Counted from the stretch's first letter, positions 10,195-20,754 are shown. The stretch is 50,484 bases of DNA from Chara braunii (GCA_003427395.1 BFEA01000080.1:1178308-1228791), one strand, 5' to 3'. Notes: generated by a model from the sequence alone, not told the origin. Made by a program: numbers and translations.

Positions 10195-10948
10195 TTTTTT
10201 TTTTATGGAATGTTTTTTCAACTTTCATTTCTCATGGAAATTTTTCTGTTGCTCTTTCTTACCTGTATAAGTCCATGTAATTTTGACTTTAATCTTATTA
10301 CTTGGCCCCGCTCTTTCTTCTCACAGCACCCCCTTTCCTTTTCTATCTCCATCACCTCCATCCCCGTCTTCATCACCGCCTCCTCCTCCGTCGCTGCCTT
10401 GGACTATCTTTTCAATTACAGCTGGAGTGAAGGTCTGGGTAATGTGCTCGTCTAATTTTAGAAAATAGGACTTCATATGCTGATCAACATCTTTGGCAGA
10501 TTTCTCTAGGAAGGTATTCCAAATGCCTTCAAACTCATATTGATGAGTTTCAACTTTCTGTAAAGTTTTATTTATAGATTCGACCTCTTATTTTGTATGC
10601 AAAACTGTTTCAGTCAAGAGAGCAAGTTTTTATTCCGTTACTACTTGCTTGTCTTTCTGCGCTTGTAGCTCGCTTTGTAGCTTTGCCCCTTCTGCTTGTA
10701 ATTTTTTTTCTTTCATCTAATTCCTGCCTTTTTGCTGCTAACATCTTGAGATGCAGTTCTGCTTTTTTTTCTCCGAGGATAAAATCTTTTTCCTTTTGAT
10801 CTGCAACAGAGGCCAACTTTGCAACGAAAGTATCTCGTTCTTCCTCCGTCTCAGTAATTTGATCACTGGTATAGGCATATTGGTCATACCAGTCCAATGG
10901 TTTGATGTTAAGTCCTTCTCCCATCCGGCTACTTTCTGGCCTATCAGA
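10195..10948 (-). pseudogene. Element A gag, middle region (below the B insertion)
   Basis: From the edge of element B the minus strand reads VTSDRPESSRMGEGLNIKPL, then an acidic/basic coiled-coil-like stretch (ETEEERDTFVAKLASVADQK, KKAELHLKMLAAKRQELDER). After a frame slip it reads VETHQYEFEGIWNTFLEKSA, DVDQHMKSYFLKLDEHITQ, TPAVIEKIVQGSDGGGGGDE. This is the central part of a long Gag whose N-terminus lies beyond element B at 24919-25189. Confidence 0.65.
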
Positions 10949-10957
10949 TGTGACGCG

Positions 10958-13533
10958 CAACCTCACGCCCTGTGATGTCTTTCGTTCGGAGTGCTTGATG
11001 TGCGGAAAGAGGCCCTGAAAAAAAACAAGATGGGTGTGCCAAGGATTTTTGGAAATTGAGTGTGGGGACACAGATGAAACTAAAATCCCTCGTGTTGGTC
11101 CGATGAAGTAAGTCGGGTGCTTTCGCTCGTCGCGGAATGCGCGCGTGGACACGGCGCGAAAAGAGAAAAATCCAAATTCAATCCAAAAAGTATTGTCGAG
11201 CTTCCCACCGTGCTACAGCCCGTTGTTTAGAGCGGAAGGGCTTTGGCACGCTTCGCGTGTCTCGTTTTCGTACCAAATCCCGTAGTCGCTCACTGGTCAA
11301 TTCTGAGTCTGATGAGGAGGGTCTCAACCGCGTGACTCTTTCCTTATGCTCGTCTTCACTCCGCATTCGGTAGTGGAAACCCTTTGCTTCGTAGCGATCG
11401 AAACGCTGGCACTCTGTGCACAGGGTTCGAGGCCAATGGGGCCACTGCCGTCCACGGAATGACGATCAGCTCGTTGAATGACAACAATATCGAGTAGGGT
11501 GGAAAGTGCGTGTCGATAATCACAAACCTAGCCTCTACGAACCCTGAACAACGGTTTGCCGGAGGGAAGTAGTATCGTCCGCCGAACTGTGCGACAACTT
11601 CTCGTACGTCCCACTCACATACACGCGTCCTTTCCTCGTTGTAAGGAAAAGGTTGTGTTGATAAGGGAGGTATGGGAGGCTGACGCCCAATCGAAGGGTG
11701 CTTGTCAGTCCACATGTCAATCAATTGCAAAAACTCCGGGACGTCATCAAGGAAAGGCAAGAAACGCTCGCGCAACCACCAATCAATCTTCTTAAATCAC
11801 GAGAGAGAGAAAACACTCATCAATTGGGCCAGGTGCAGGGGTCGTGCAGTATAAGCCAGATGGCATGCGCAACGCACTCAGAATTACAGATGTAAACACT
11901 CTTGCATTCTCGGACAAGATCCCGACAACAATCGTCTAATCAACTCACTGTGGAAGGTGCGAAAATGAGATATGCAGGGAGATAAAAGATGGATCGCTGA
12001 ATAGTACACACGCATCCACCGTTCACAAGACAAGAAGGCGGGGTTCTTGCATAGGGGGACTACCCAGGAAACTAATGGAAGAGTTCCGGAAGAAGTTCTT
12101 TCACATAGGAATAGTATAAAGACTCATTCCCATTAGAGAGAGAGGGACCTCGAGACGCATCATCATTCAAAGATAGAGGAGAGAGAGAGACGAGGGAGGA
12201 ATGTCGAGATACAAGAGGATAAGATCCGAGAAGAGAAAGTTCGGCGTTGCCGCCGTACACTCACGCCATAGATAAAGATCCGCTACAACAAAGGCGCATT
12301 CGCTGTGAATTCCAATATGGCCCCAGGCCAATCACTCACTCAACTCCAATCATCGATCCTCATACCCGCACCGACGATCCCGGTCGCCTCGTGCTAATTC
12401 CCACCACTGTGATCGTCACCCCGCTAACGTAAACTCGACGCGGTTCGCCCAGATCCCACAGTCCGTCGTGGCGATCAAGCGCGCAACCGGCCAACCTATC
12501 GCCAGCCCGACAGGACTTTCCGACTCGCACCAAACACTCTGCCTAGTCACAGCTTCCCAGAAGCTGGCTCAGGAGTCAAGAACGTAAGAGAGATTTGCGG
12601 GCGCACTTGCGGAATTTATAGCAGCGAGGAGGGAGCCAGGGGAGGGAGAATGCAAGGGGAAAGTCGAAGTGTAAGAGGAGAAGCAGGAGGAGAAGACTTT
12701 GAGAAGGGCGCTTCACGGAAGCCATGTTGATGCTTCGAAACTCAAGATTAACCAATCAGACTCGTCGTGCGGTAGGCAGATCCTACCGTATCCCGCGTCT
12801 GATTGGTGGGCGAGAGTAATCGAAGGATCAACCGGACTTCACAAGCTTCGCTCGAAGGGCGAGAAAAGAAAAGGTGCGAGAAGTAGCGCAAGACGGGTCC
12901 AAGATTCAGATGATCAAGAAAGGGGAAATGGGCGCGCAAAGAGCTGAGCTGGGGAGAGAGAGAGGGAGAAAAACAGTTACGAGGAGAGAGAAAGAGGGGG
13001 AAGAAAAAAGGAGCGTGGGAGAGAGCGATGCGGCGGGGGGGGATTAGAGGAGAAAGCCTTGCATGTGTGGCGCCGTCAACAAAAAAGAGAAAAAGGCACC
13101 AAAAAAGTTACAGCTTGCCTACGTCCTAAACCAATTCAAAATTGAAATCACCATATCCACGCGCGAAAGAGCAACGCGGGAAAAGAAAGTCCTACGCCTA
13201 TTCGTATTCTTGCAAAATTCCGAGAGTTTTCCCCGACGCGACCAAGAACATTCACACACAAAAAGGACACGTCAAAGTTTCGCTTATCCCGGAAATCCCA
13301 ATTGNCGGACCCAATTCGCAGTGCGCTTGCTAAGGCGCACGTAAATTCCTAAGTATTTCCCGAATTGCAAAAGGAAAAGCCGAACCCGGGAATCGTAAAA
13401 GCTTCCGAAAGATGGGGGCCAAAAACGCGGCACCCGAAATCAAGAAAACGAAACGGGGTTTTTTATGGGGTTGATATGATACAAAAAGGAGGGGTACGAA
13501 AGATAGCACGGGTTCGGGAAGTAGTTCGTCACA
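10958..13533 (-). repeat. 3' LTR of element B
   Basis: About 2.58 kb, starting on the minus strand with TGTGACGAAC and matching 22136-24918 throughout. It contains GA-rich runs, a CCAAT-like motif in a short inverted repeat (near 12750 and 12803), one N (13305) and an internal ORF (11356-11775). A 12-bp direct repeat, ATGTGACGCGCA, flanks it at 10948-10959 and 13535-13546. No clear polypurine tract precedes it on the minus strand. Confidence 0.8.
11356..11775 (-). CDS. ORF inside the LTR of element B, unknown protein
   Basis: A frame of 139 residues (longer if the upstream DWWLRERFLPFLDD is included) reads IDMWTDKHPSIGRQPPIPPL, FPYNEERTRVCEWDVREVVA, FVIIDTHFPPYSILLSFNEL. A frame below it reads MRSEDEHKERVTRLRPSSSD. 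The sequence looks protein-like. The other LTR copy encodes the same protein but with a frameshift after YYFPP. I do not recognise it. It might be the end of a captured gene or of the post-integrase ORF. Confidence 0.4.
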   Translation of the reverse strand: MRERFLPFLDDVPEFLQLIDMWTDKHPSIGRQPPIPPLSTQPFPYNEERTRVCEWDVREVVAQFGGRYYFPPANRCSGFVEARFVIIDTHFPPYSILLSFNELIVIPWTAVAPLASNPVHRVPAFRSLRSKGFPLPNAE

Positions 13534-13643
13534 TATGTGACGCGCAGGGGGTTCCAAAATTATGCGATCTCCTGATTGCATGTTATGGCGGAGAAGGAGA
13601 GAGGGAGAGAGAGAACAGAGTGATGCATGAGGAACCAAGCGTA
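13534..13643. other. Short spacer between B extra ORF and 3' LTR
   Basis: A GA-rich run on the plus strand (about 13587-13619) appears as polypyrimidine on the coding strand, so it is not a plus-strand-primer tract for a minus-strand element. No gene seen. Confidence 0.5.
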
Positions 13644-15829
13644 TCAACAAACGATCCAGCCAGAGTTCATGTTGACGCCATCTTCAATTGCAATTTTCTC
13701 ATGGTTCTGATGTTTCGTGCTGCTGGAATCATCGATGGTCGTCCAGGTGACGCTATCATCGTCCGCCGGTTCTCTGTGTGCTCCACACCCCAGTTCGTAG
13801 CTGCCCGTTGAATTAGATCGTAGATTGACGTCATCGTCGCTGGCGTGACCTTCGCGAAGCTTACTGACTCGTGCCGCTTTCCCCTGCGGGTCAGATGGAG
13901 AGAGGGGNNNNNNNNNNNNNNNNNNNNNNNNNNNNNNNNNNNNNNNNNNNNNNNNNNNNNNNNNNNNNNNNNNNNNNNNNNNNNNNNNNNNNNNNNNNNN
14001 NNNNNNNNNNNNNNNNNNNNNNNNNNNNNNNNNNNNNNNNNNNNNNNNNNNNNNNNNNNNNNNNNNNNNNNNNNNNNNNNNNNNNNNNNNNNNNNNNNNN
14101 NNNNNNNGGAAGCTCCTCATATCGGATGATCCGGTGGAAGCGAGGAAAGTGATCGCCGCTGTGAGGGAGGGAAGCGAGGTAGTCGCGATAGAAGGAGGAG
14201 AGGGTGCGGAGGAGCGCCGCTCGAAAGAGTTCGTAGTGGCGACAGGCGGGGATTGTCCCTGTAGCTACGCAGTATACTTCTTCCACGTTGCATTGCTCCC
14301 ATGCAGCGCTGAACAACAGGATATGCCAGCAGAAGGTGGGGGCAGAGGGTTGAAGGGATGGGTGGGGATAGACGGTTGCGAGTAGGCGGGTAGAGTAGAA
14401 GTCGCGAAAAAGGTGGGGAAGGAAGGGATGGGGAGGGAAGGTGACGGGGGTGCGGATCTGTTCGAGGGTGAGAAAATCAAGGGGACGGCGGGTTAACGTC
14501 CAAGGACGAAGGCCTATCACCCGCATTGGTACGTGGGCAAACTGGGGGACGGGTGGGGTTGGAGGAGGAGGGGATCGGCTCCGTCTCCGTCGCGCGGTGC
14601 TTGAGGTGGCGGCTGCTGGGTCGCCATCTTCGGGCTTCGGCGGCTCCGGATCCCTGGTCGGATCGTTACCGATGCGCAAGCTGGCTCCACTGGCGAATCC
14701 CGGTGGCAATTTCTTCGCGCCTTTGCGCTGCTTCCGGATCTTTCGCCTCCATGCCCGTGCGCGCCGCTTCCTCCGGCAAGGCTTCCCACTCAGATCCGGT
14801 TTCTTCTTCCTCCTCTGCTTCTTCTTCACTCAGCTCGCCCTCGCTATACTCGCTATAGCTTCCCTCCTCCAACGTTTCCTCGTCGTTGTTTTCTTCGTCG
14901 TCGTCGATCACCACTTCCTCCGCCTTCGGATAGAAGGCGTGAGGGATGATGTCGTAAGGCTTTAGATACTCCTGCCGTGATGGTAGAGTATCTTCGTCCC
15001 TGGGCTCCTCCAAGCACGCAGTCCACTGAAGGTACGGATCCAACGATCGCTCGAGAACGTACGGAGCAGGGCTATCGTCACTTTGCGAATAGATGTCAGG
15101 CGAGAGGTCGTCTGCCAATTGCACGATCGGCGCGATGAGCTCCTGCGCAATCAACTGGCGACGGCCCGGCCGTACCGATCCAAAGAGAAAGCCGAGAAGA
15201 TCGCCTTCGACGTTAGTCCTCCAAGCTTGGATGATCAGCAGCTCCAAATTTTCGATCCACGCGGGATGCTCGCTGGTCTGCGTCCGCGTCACCTGTACTC
15301 GAGCCAAGCAGAAGGACAGCTCGTTGAAAGTTTCGCGCCACAACCGCAAATGCGCAGGGTTAATAAGCGGGACAGAGAGAGGTTCGAACGAGAAAGAAAG
15401 AGAAGGATGAAGATTGGATTGCCAGAAGGTGGGGAAAAGAGAGGGGAGACCGAAGATGGAGAGAGGAGCGAGGGGATCGGCGTGGTTCATTGGGGACGTG
15501 GGAAGGGGACGAGGGTGGGGATCGCAATTGGCGGCTCGCGTGGAGAACGACGGATGTCGCCAAGATCCGGTGCAAAGGTCGGGAGGAGATTGTGCCCTGG
15601 TTGGGCGAGACCGTGCTGCCACACGTTGGAGACCTGCTCCGTCCACTCTCGCAGCGAAGCCAAGATCGCGGTATGCCACCATGGGTTGACCGAACTGATA
15701 TCGCCGCTGAACGCAACAACCGTGGTGACGTGGCTCGTTCCGGGAGCTGCTCGCCGATGAACTGCGATTACCTCCGCCAATACCACTGCGCGTGGACTCC
15801 CTTCGATTTGAAACGCGGCGGCGGCACAC
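13644..15829 (-). CDS. Long extra ORF downstream of integrase in element B
   Basis: The first frame (15829-14666) reads LRLWRETFNELSFCLARVQV, IENLELLIIQAWRTNVEGDL and QLIAQELIAPIVQLADDLSP, then a very acidic tract (EEVVIDDDEENNDEETLEEG). After a slip near 14700 a second frame has a basic/proline stretch (RRRRSRSPPPPTPPVPQ), then PMRVIGLRPWTLTRRPLDFL and HYELFRAALLRTLSSFYRDY, and runs into the N gap at 13908-14107. Beyond the gap an acidic/Ser frame (SKLREGHASDDDVNLRS) continues to a stop at 13644. About 600-700 residues of unknown function. Extra ORFs between integrase and the 3' LTR are known in some plant gypsy lineages (Tat type), but I cannot assign this one. Confidence 0.55.
13908..14107. 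other. Assembly gap (200 N)
   Basis: A run of 200 undetermined bases inside the extra ORF of element B. The round size suggests an arbitrary or estimated gap length. Confidence 0.99.
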
Positions 15830-15965
15830 ACACCCACGTCGCAGAAGAACTGTGCCAATCGCCGAAGATCCGTATTAAGTCATGGATGACATACTTGCCG
15901 AATCTTTGAGATGTGGTCACGTGGTTGCAACAGCTGTTCGTCAAGAGCCCGCTTCGTGATGAAAC

Positions 15966-17320
15966 TCATGGCGAGGTCGGAGAGGAAGACGAAGGGCAGG
16001 AGGAAGAGCTCGAAGAGAGAGTTAGATGGTCGTTGTTTTCCTCGCTTTCCGAGGAAGACGGAGGAAGATCAGAGGGAGGAAGAGGACGAAGGTAGGAGGT
16101 ATGCCGGACGATGGGGACTGAGCTATGGCTGGCACTAGCCTCAGGCGCGATGCGCACCGTGTTGGCGCCGTTAGGACCGAGTTCGACAACGCGAAAGCAA
16201 CCAGAGAACTTGGGAGCGAGTTTGCGGTCGCGTGCACATTTACGTACCTGCACTAGGTCCCCTAATTTATATTGATGCTGGGGCCCAACATTTCTATTCT
16301 GAGCCTCGTAGCTACGGACCTGCCTACTGTGGGCCAGATCGGTCATTCTTTGTCTTTTTCGGGCTAGCTTCGGAACGGCCCGCTCCATTAATTCGGTGTA
16401 CCTTTTGGCCTTGGCCTTGAGGGCTGTACGCGTGTCTCTACCCCTTGCTTCGGCAATTTTCGAGTTACCCCGGTAGTCGACACAGGGGAGGCTATTCGTA
16501 CGAAGCTGAAAGGGGGTAAACCCCGTGGATTCGTGAGGGGTGGCCCGGTGGATCCCGACGATCTGATATACGATCTCGGGCCACGGACGCGTGTCGTGTA
16601 CCGCTAAATTCCTGCGAAGGGCGGTTTTAATCATACGGTTGGCGTTCTTAGCCAACCCATTCGATTGGGACACGTGGGCTGCCGTATGTCGGAGCGTGAC
16701 GCCCCTTCGTGCGAGCAGTTCTTCTACTTCTCCCTTAAATTCGGACCCATTGTCGGTTAGAATTTCTTCCGTATCTAGATGAGTATAGAAGAACCGATCG
16801 ATGTACGTGGCTATTTCTGCGGCCTTGCGGGTCCTACAGGGATAGACCTCGATGTACTTGGAAAAATGGTCAATTAATACTAAAAGGATAGAATATTCGC
16901 AGCAGTTTGGGCCAGGTGCCACATCGATATCTGTTGTGTCCATACTGACTCGTTGGAAGGGATGCTCTACTTCCGTTGGTACTATCGTGTTTGGTCCCCG
17001 TATTGGGGCGCGATCAGCGGCACAAACCAGTTAGTTGTCGACAATGTATCTGACATCATCTCGTATGTTGGACCAGAACCATCAGTTCTGGTCTATAGTT
17101 GCCTCCGTGACACGTATCGCGAAATGAGCGGCCTGTTCTTCGTGAGCCGATCGGATCCAATCATAACTCTGGAATGGATGGGGAACCGTCAACCACGAAC
17201 CCGATTCGTCAGTTTTACACTTCTCCAAATGACCGTTGATCCACCGATAGTCCCGAGATCTCTCGGTTGCCCTACGTCTGTCGTGTTTGGTGAGGTGTCC
17301 CAATGATAATCCCGCTAATT
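15966..17320 (-). pseudogene. Element B integrase
   Basis: The zinc-binding region reads AHEEQAAHFAIRVTEA; a stop falls where its first Cys is expected, followed by LVCAAD. The catalytic core has MDTTDID (first Asp), ILTDNGSEFKGEVEELL (second Asp) and SNGLAKNANRMIKTALR, where the catalytic Glu expected before the conserved N-R is Lys (AAG). The C-terminal part (HQYKLGDLVQVRKCARDRKL, then KFSGCFRVVELGPNG) is the SH3-like DNA-binding fold; no chromodomain is seen, and it ends in a Ser-rich tail. Stops near 17082 and 17032 and the Glu-to-Lys change indicate an inactive integrase. Confidence 0.85.
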
Positions 17321-17435
17321 TTGCCAATAAAATTTTATCTGTCCAAACCTCCGCTCCTCGGTATTTTTCGTCGTATTCAGGACCGTCCGTACGAGCGGCC
17401 TCGAATCGAACCTCCGTGGGGAGTTTGTTCGTTCT

Positions 17436-17600
17436 ACACAGGGGGCATCTCCATTCCTTGCTACTCGTCCGATATCGAACGCAGGCCCCGTGCGCACGAT
17501 TGACACACGTGGCACATTCTATTCAATCGACAAACCCGGTTTCGAAAGGATGACAGTCGACCCCATAAACCCGTGCAATACACGTACAAAAATAGCAGAA
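17436..17600 (-). pseudogene. PHD-type zinc finger between RNase H and integrase in element B
   Basis: Minus-strand reading gives KFCYFCTC, about 20 residues with DCH and a stop codon (TGA), then IECATCVNRAHGAC, and CPLC after EW-R. The spacing C-x2-C ... C-x2-C-x4-H-x2-C ... W-x-C-x2-C is that of a PHD finger, a module that commonly reads histone H3 tails. It lies between the end of RNase H (about 17765) and the integrase zinc-binding region (about 17320). A RING finger or an unrelated treble-clef is less likely because of the Trp two residues before the last Cys pair. Confidence 0.6.
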
Positions 17601-17764
17601 TTTATCGGGGAGGGTGGTAAAGAAAGCTGAGGAAGTAAGAGGGGCAGAATTAGTAGGAGAAGAAGGGGTTGCAGAGACAGGTAGGGTAGTCATGATGGCC
17701 GAGGAGAAGAGATGGGGCCGAATTGCGGAGAGGGTAGAATCAGACAAATTGATCCTCGTGTCAC

Positions 17765-18004
17765 TTACTGCTTCAACAAGATCTCCACTTGGCCATATCG
17801 AGGTCCAACCTCCTGTTCGGGTTCGTTCCACGGAATCACCTCCTCACTCTTCGGAACTCTCTCAGGCCGGTGCAGTCGTGTCAGTCCGTCCGCATTCCCG
17901 TGTCTCTCGTGCTTTCGATGACGGATGTCAAAATCCATGCTCTGCAGCACTGTTGTCCATCGCCCGATCATGCCAGAGTAATCCTTCGATTTCTTCAGAG
18001 CCAC
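17765..18004 (-). pseudogene. Element B RNase H, C-terminal part
   Basis: The frame reads IGRWTTVLQSMDFDIRHRKH then HGNADGLTRL, the end of a retroelement RNase H with its last conserved Asp in NADGLTR. It is one frame away from the RT frame above, with which it overlaps by 10 bases at 17995-18004, so a frameshift separates them. Confidence 0.85.
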
Positions 18005-19097
18005 ATGGGCTCATGATCGGTTACCAAGGTAAACTTTCGTCCGTACAGGTAAGCGCGAAAGTAACTGATTCCCCAAAGAGCCGCGTAGCATTCTCCCGTC
18101 GGAGCGGCGTAGTTGCGTTTGCAGGCGGGCACCGATTTGGACGCATACTCCACCACGCTCTCGAGTCCACTTGGTCCCACTTGGGCAAGGATAACCGAAA
18201 TTGCCTCCGGCTGCCAGTCAGTGATGAGAACAAAAGGCTTTTCGGGATTCGGTCTTATAAGGACCGAAGCCGAAATGAGAGCGGCCTTGAGTTTCGAGAA
18301 CGCTTGATCACACTCCAGCGTCCAGATCAACGGTTGATCTTTGCGCAGCAGATTCGTGAGGGGTCTCGCGATCGATGCGAAGCCCTTGATAAATCTTCGG
18401 TAGTACGAGGCCAGGCCCAAAAAGACGCGAACTTGCGTGATAGTCGTAGGCACCGGCGCATCCCTGACAGCTGCCACCTTCTGGGGCTCTGGTTGGAGCC
18501 CTTTGTCTGTTACCACGTGTCCCAGGAAGGAAATGGTGGTACGAAAAAACTGACACTTCTCAAGCGCCACCTTGAAACCTGCATCTCGTAACTCATGCAG
18601 AGCCCACTCGATGTGCTGTACGTGTCCCTCGTAGGAACTCGAGTACACCAGAATGTCATCCATGTACACAATCACGCAGTAGTTGATGATGCTCTGCGCC
18701 AAACGAGTCTTCCGCACAAAATTTTGAAAAGCCATATTCATGGCTCGCTGAAAGGTCGTGGGGGCGTTGCAGATACCCATCGGACATCGAATCCACTGCC
18801 ACGTACCTTCAAAAAGCACAAATGCCGTTTTCGGACGATCTTCTTCTCGGACAAGAAGATGATGGAACCCATGGCGAACATCAAACTTACTGAAAAATCG
18901 GGCACTCCCAATCGCATCCAACAACTCATCAATCCGGGGAAGGGGGTACACATCTTTGATCGTGATATCATTCAATTTACGATAATCAATACAAATGTGA
19001 ATCCCTCCGGCCTTTTTAGGCACGATTACTACAGGAAAGGACCATGGACCTATAGCAGGTTCGATCCATCCATTAGCTTCGAACTCCTTAATCCGCT
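17995..19097 (-). pseudogene. Element B reverse transcriptase and RNase H (N-terminal part)
   Basis: Open from about 19097 (NGWIEPAIGPWSFPVVIVPK), then GGIHICIDYRKLNDITIKDV, KFDVRHGFHHLLVREEDRPK, CPMGICNAPTTFQRAMN and the catalytic VYMDD. The RT thumb and connection (FLGHVVTDKGLQPEPQKVAA, VFLGLASYYRRFIKGFASIA) follow. RNase H has ITDWQPEAISVILAQ (usual TDAS altered to TDWQ, Asp kept), TGECYAAL and VTDHEPMWL. The frame then closes. The domain order and motifs are Ty3/gypsy. Confidence 0.92.
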
Positions 19098-19180
19098 AAA
19101 AAGCGGCCGCTAGTATCGGTAAGGAGAGCAGCCAATGGGCAGATGTCCTCCCGTGAGGATGACATGCTCGATCACGTTAG

Positions 19181-19825
19181 TCAAGCCATATCATTATCAT
19201 GCACGTTCAATACCTCTGCATAACCGTTCAAAACATTGATTAGTGACTTTCGAAGTTCCGCGGGGACGTGGCTTGGTAGGGTGATCGTTGATTCCCCAGG
19301 GGTCTTAAGGGGTATATCGATCCAATCAACCGGCCGCTCCCTTTGATCGTAAACACTGGAAAAGACAGAACTACTGGTCCGAACAGAAAAAACGGTCGCA
19401 ATCATCTGTGATTCGGCGGGGCTGATCATTTCGGTTTCTTTAGCTTCGGCATCTGCTTCTGATTCTGCCGAAATCTGCTCCACAGTCAGTCCTGTTAGGT
19501 CTGTCATCTCCTGCATTAAATCAGGCACGTCATCTGCCGGCGCTTCTGCCTTTTGTTTAATCAAGGCGATGGTCGCCCTCGTCGTTAGTAATGGCCTGGG
19601 CGAGAAAACGGAAACATCTAGATATTGTTCCGTTTGTTGATAATGCGTTTGTAAGGAAAGTGCTCCCTCGTATAAGGTGCGACGGGGTTCCAATTCATCA
19701 GCCAGGTCAGACACTTGTAATATGGGTTCCCCTAAGAGGACTGAAGGACTGACCTGGGTTTCCGGAGGCACGAGTGTGCTGTCTCCATAATCCACGTGGA
19801 AGCTTCGGCTTGTGTCGAGGCACAC
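19181..19825 (-). pseudogene. Element B protease-RT linker
   Basis: The frame between protease and RT reads SPSVLLGEPILQVSDLADEL, then an acidic middle (LTVEQISAESEADAEAKETE), SSVYDQRERPVDWIDIPLK and VPAELRKSLINVLNGYAEVL. The last part matches the usual lead-in to Ty3/gypsy RT (a short helix with a leucine-rich end). A neighbouring frame to 19962 carries the preceding residues, so at least one frameshift lies here. Confidence 0.6.
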
Positions 19826-19909
19826 TTGAAATTCTTTGGGAACTTCGTGTTCGAAAAGTTCGACCAGGTGCTTCCATTCATCCTCACTAGGCAGTTCTTC
19901 TTCGTATTC

Positions 19910-20581
19910 CTATTCCCTGATTCCGTTATCGATGTCCGAGGAGGAATACTCCTCGGGATCAATGCATCGAATCATCCCTATTTGAGCCGAGTTAGAAGTT
20001 CGTTTTATCGTTCGGGTAAAAATTCGCAAAGGAAAAGTCTGAGGTTTTCCCACAGTTTGCGTGAGCACCAGTTGCTTGGAATCAAAATGCAAACGTGCGC
20101 CTACCGCCATTGCCCAAGGTAATCCTAATAGTACGGAATAGGAGCGTACGTCTATCACGAGCGCGTTAACGAGGACGTGTACTCGCCCGACTTTCACAGC
20201 CACATTCTCAATAACGCCCACGATGTTCATTGCTTCCTCGTCGGCAGAGACATAATTGTCTTTGCCAGATTGAGGAAGAATGGATTCGAGTCGTCCCGTC
20301 TTCCTGACAGTGTCTAATGAGATAGCTACTGCAGAAGACCCTGTGTCGATAAGGGCGTTAAACGGTTTGCCCCAAACTTCACAATCACATTCCGCACTTT
20401 TCCACAGTACCGGCCGAGCTCGTACGAAGTGATTTTTTTCTACTAAAGAGATCGCTGCTATACGTGCGGCTTCGGGCTCGCAGGCTTCGGGTTCGGGCGG
20501 TGAACTTCCTCGCCTCCTTCCTTCTTCTTCAACATTCGCTGTATGTGCTGATAAGTGAAGCGCTTTTGATTTTTCTGGCAA
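19910..20581 (-). CDS. Element B aspartic protease
   Basis: A frame of about 223 residues with the catalytic FNALIDTGSSAVAISLDTV (DTGS, about residue 77) and YSVLLGLPWAMAVGARLHFD near 152-171, the second conserved strand of clan AA proteases. It matures Gag-Pol in LTR elements. It overlaps the upstream frame by about 120 bases and the following linker frame slightly. Confidence 0.88.
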   Translation of the reverse strand: MPEKSKALHLSAHTANVEEEGRRRGSSPPEPEACEPEAARIAAISLVEKNHFVRARPVLWKSAECDCEVWGKPFNALIDTGSSAVAISLDTVRKTGRLESILPQSGKDNYVSADEEAMNIVGVIENVAVKVGRVHVLVNALVIDVRSYSVLLGLPWAMAVGARLHFDSKQLVLTQTVGKPQTFPLRIFTRTIKRTSNSAQIGMIRCIDPEEYSSSDIDNGIRE

Positions 20582-20754
20582 TGTTGCAAAAGTTTATCAT
20601 TTGTCGCTTCAGATATGGTGAGCAGATGTCCCACCGGGATCGGAACACGGATATCCAATTGCTTGAGCGCTCGTAACACATCAATTTCTCCCGTCCGAAA
20701 CTGCGGACCAGGATTGGACTCGTGATCGACCCATTCGAGGTCATCAGGGGCAGA
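20458..20754 (-). CDS. Element B pre-protease segment
   Basis: Between the nucleocapsid frame and protease, one frame reads LRALKQLDIRVPIPVGHLLT then ISEATNDKLLQHCQKNQKRF. This resembles the short helical segment that precedes protease in many gypsy Pols. It is followed by a Lys/Pro-rich stretch overlapping the protease frame. Confidence 0.5.
   Translation of the reverse strand, partial: SAPDDLEWVDHESNPGPQFRTGEIDVLRALKQLDIRVPIPVGHLLTISEATNDKLLQHCQKNQKRFTYQHIQRMLKKKEGGEEVHRPNPKPASPKPHV

Noticed and set aside
12699-13344. Plus-strand ORFs in the LTR of element B (for example 93 residues at 13063)
   Set aside because: Identical in both LTR copies because the DNA is identical; Lys/Arg-rich composition from GA-rich DNA; no motif.
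13587-13619. Polypurine tract for element B
   Set aside because: Purine-rich on the plus strand, whereas the element is coded on the minus strand, so the orientation is wrong.
15083-15760. 225-residue plus-strand ORF
   Set aside because: Antisense to the post-integrase ORF; GC-rich sequence keeps several frames open.
17614-18591. 325-residue plus-strand ORF
   Set aside because: Antisense to the RNase H/RT coding region of element B, which has clear conserved motifs on the minus strand.
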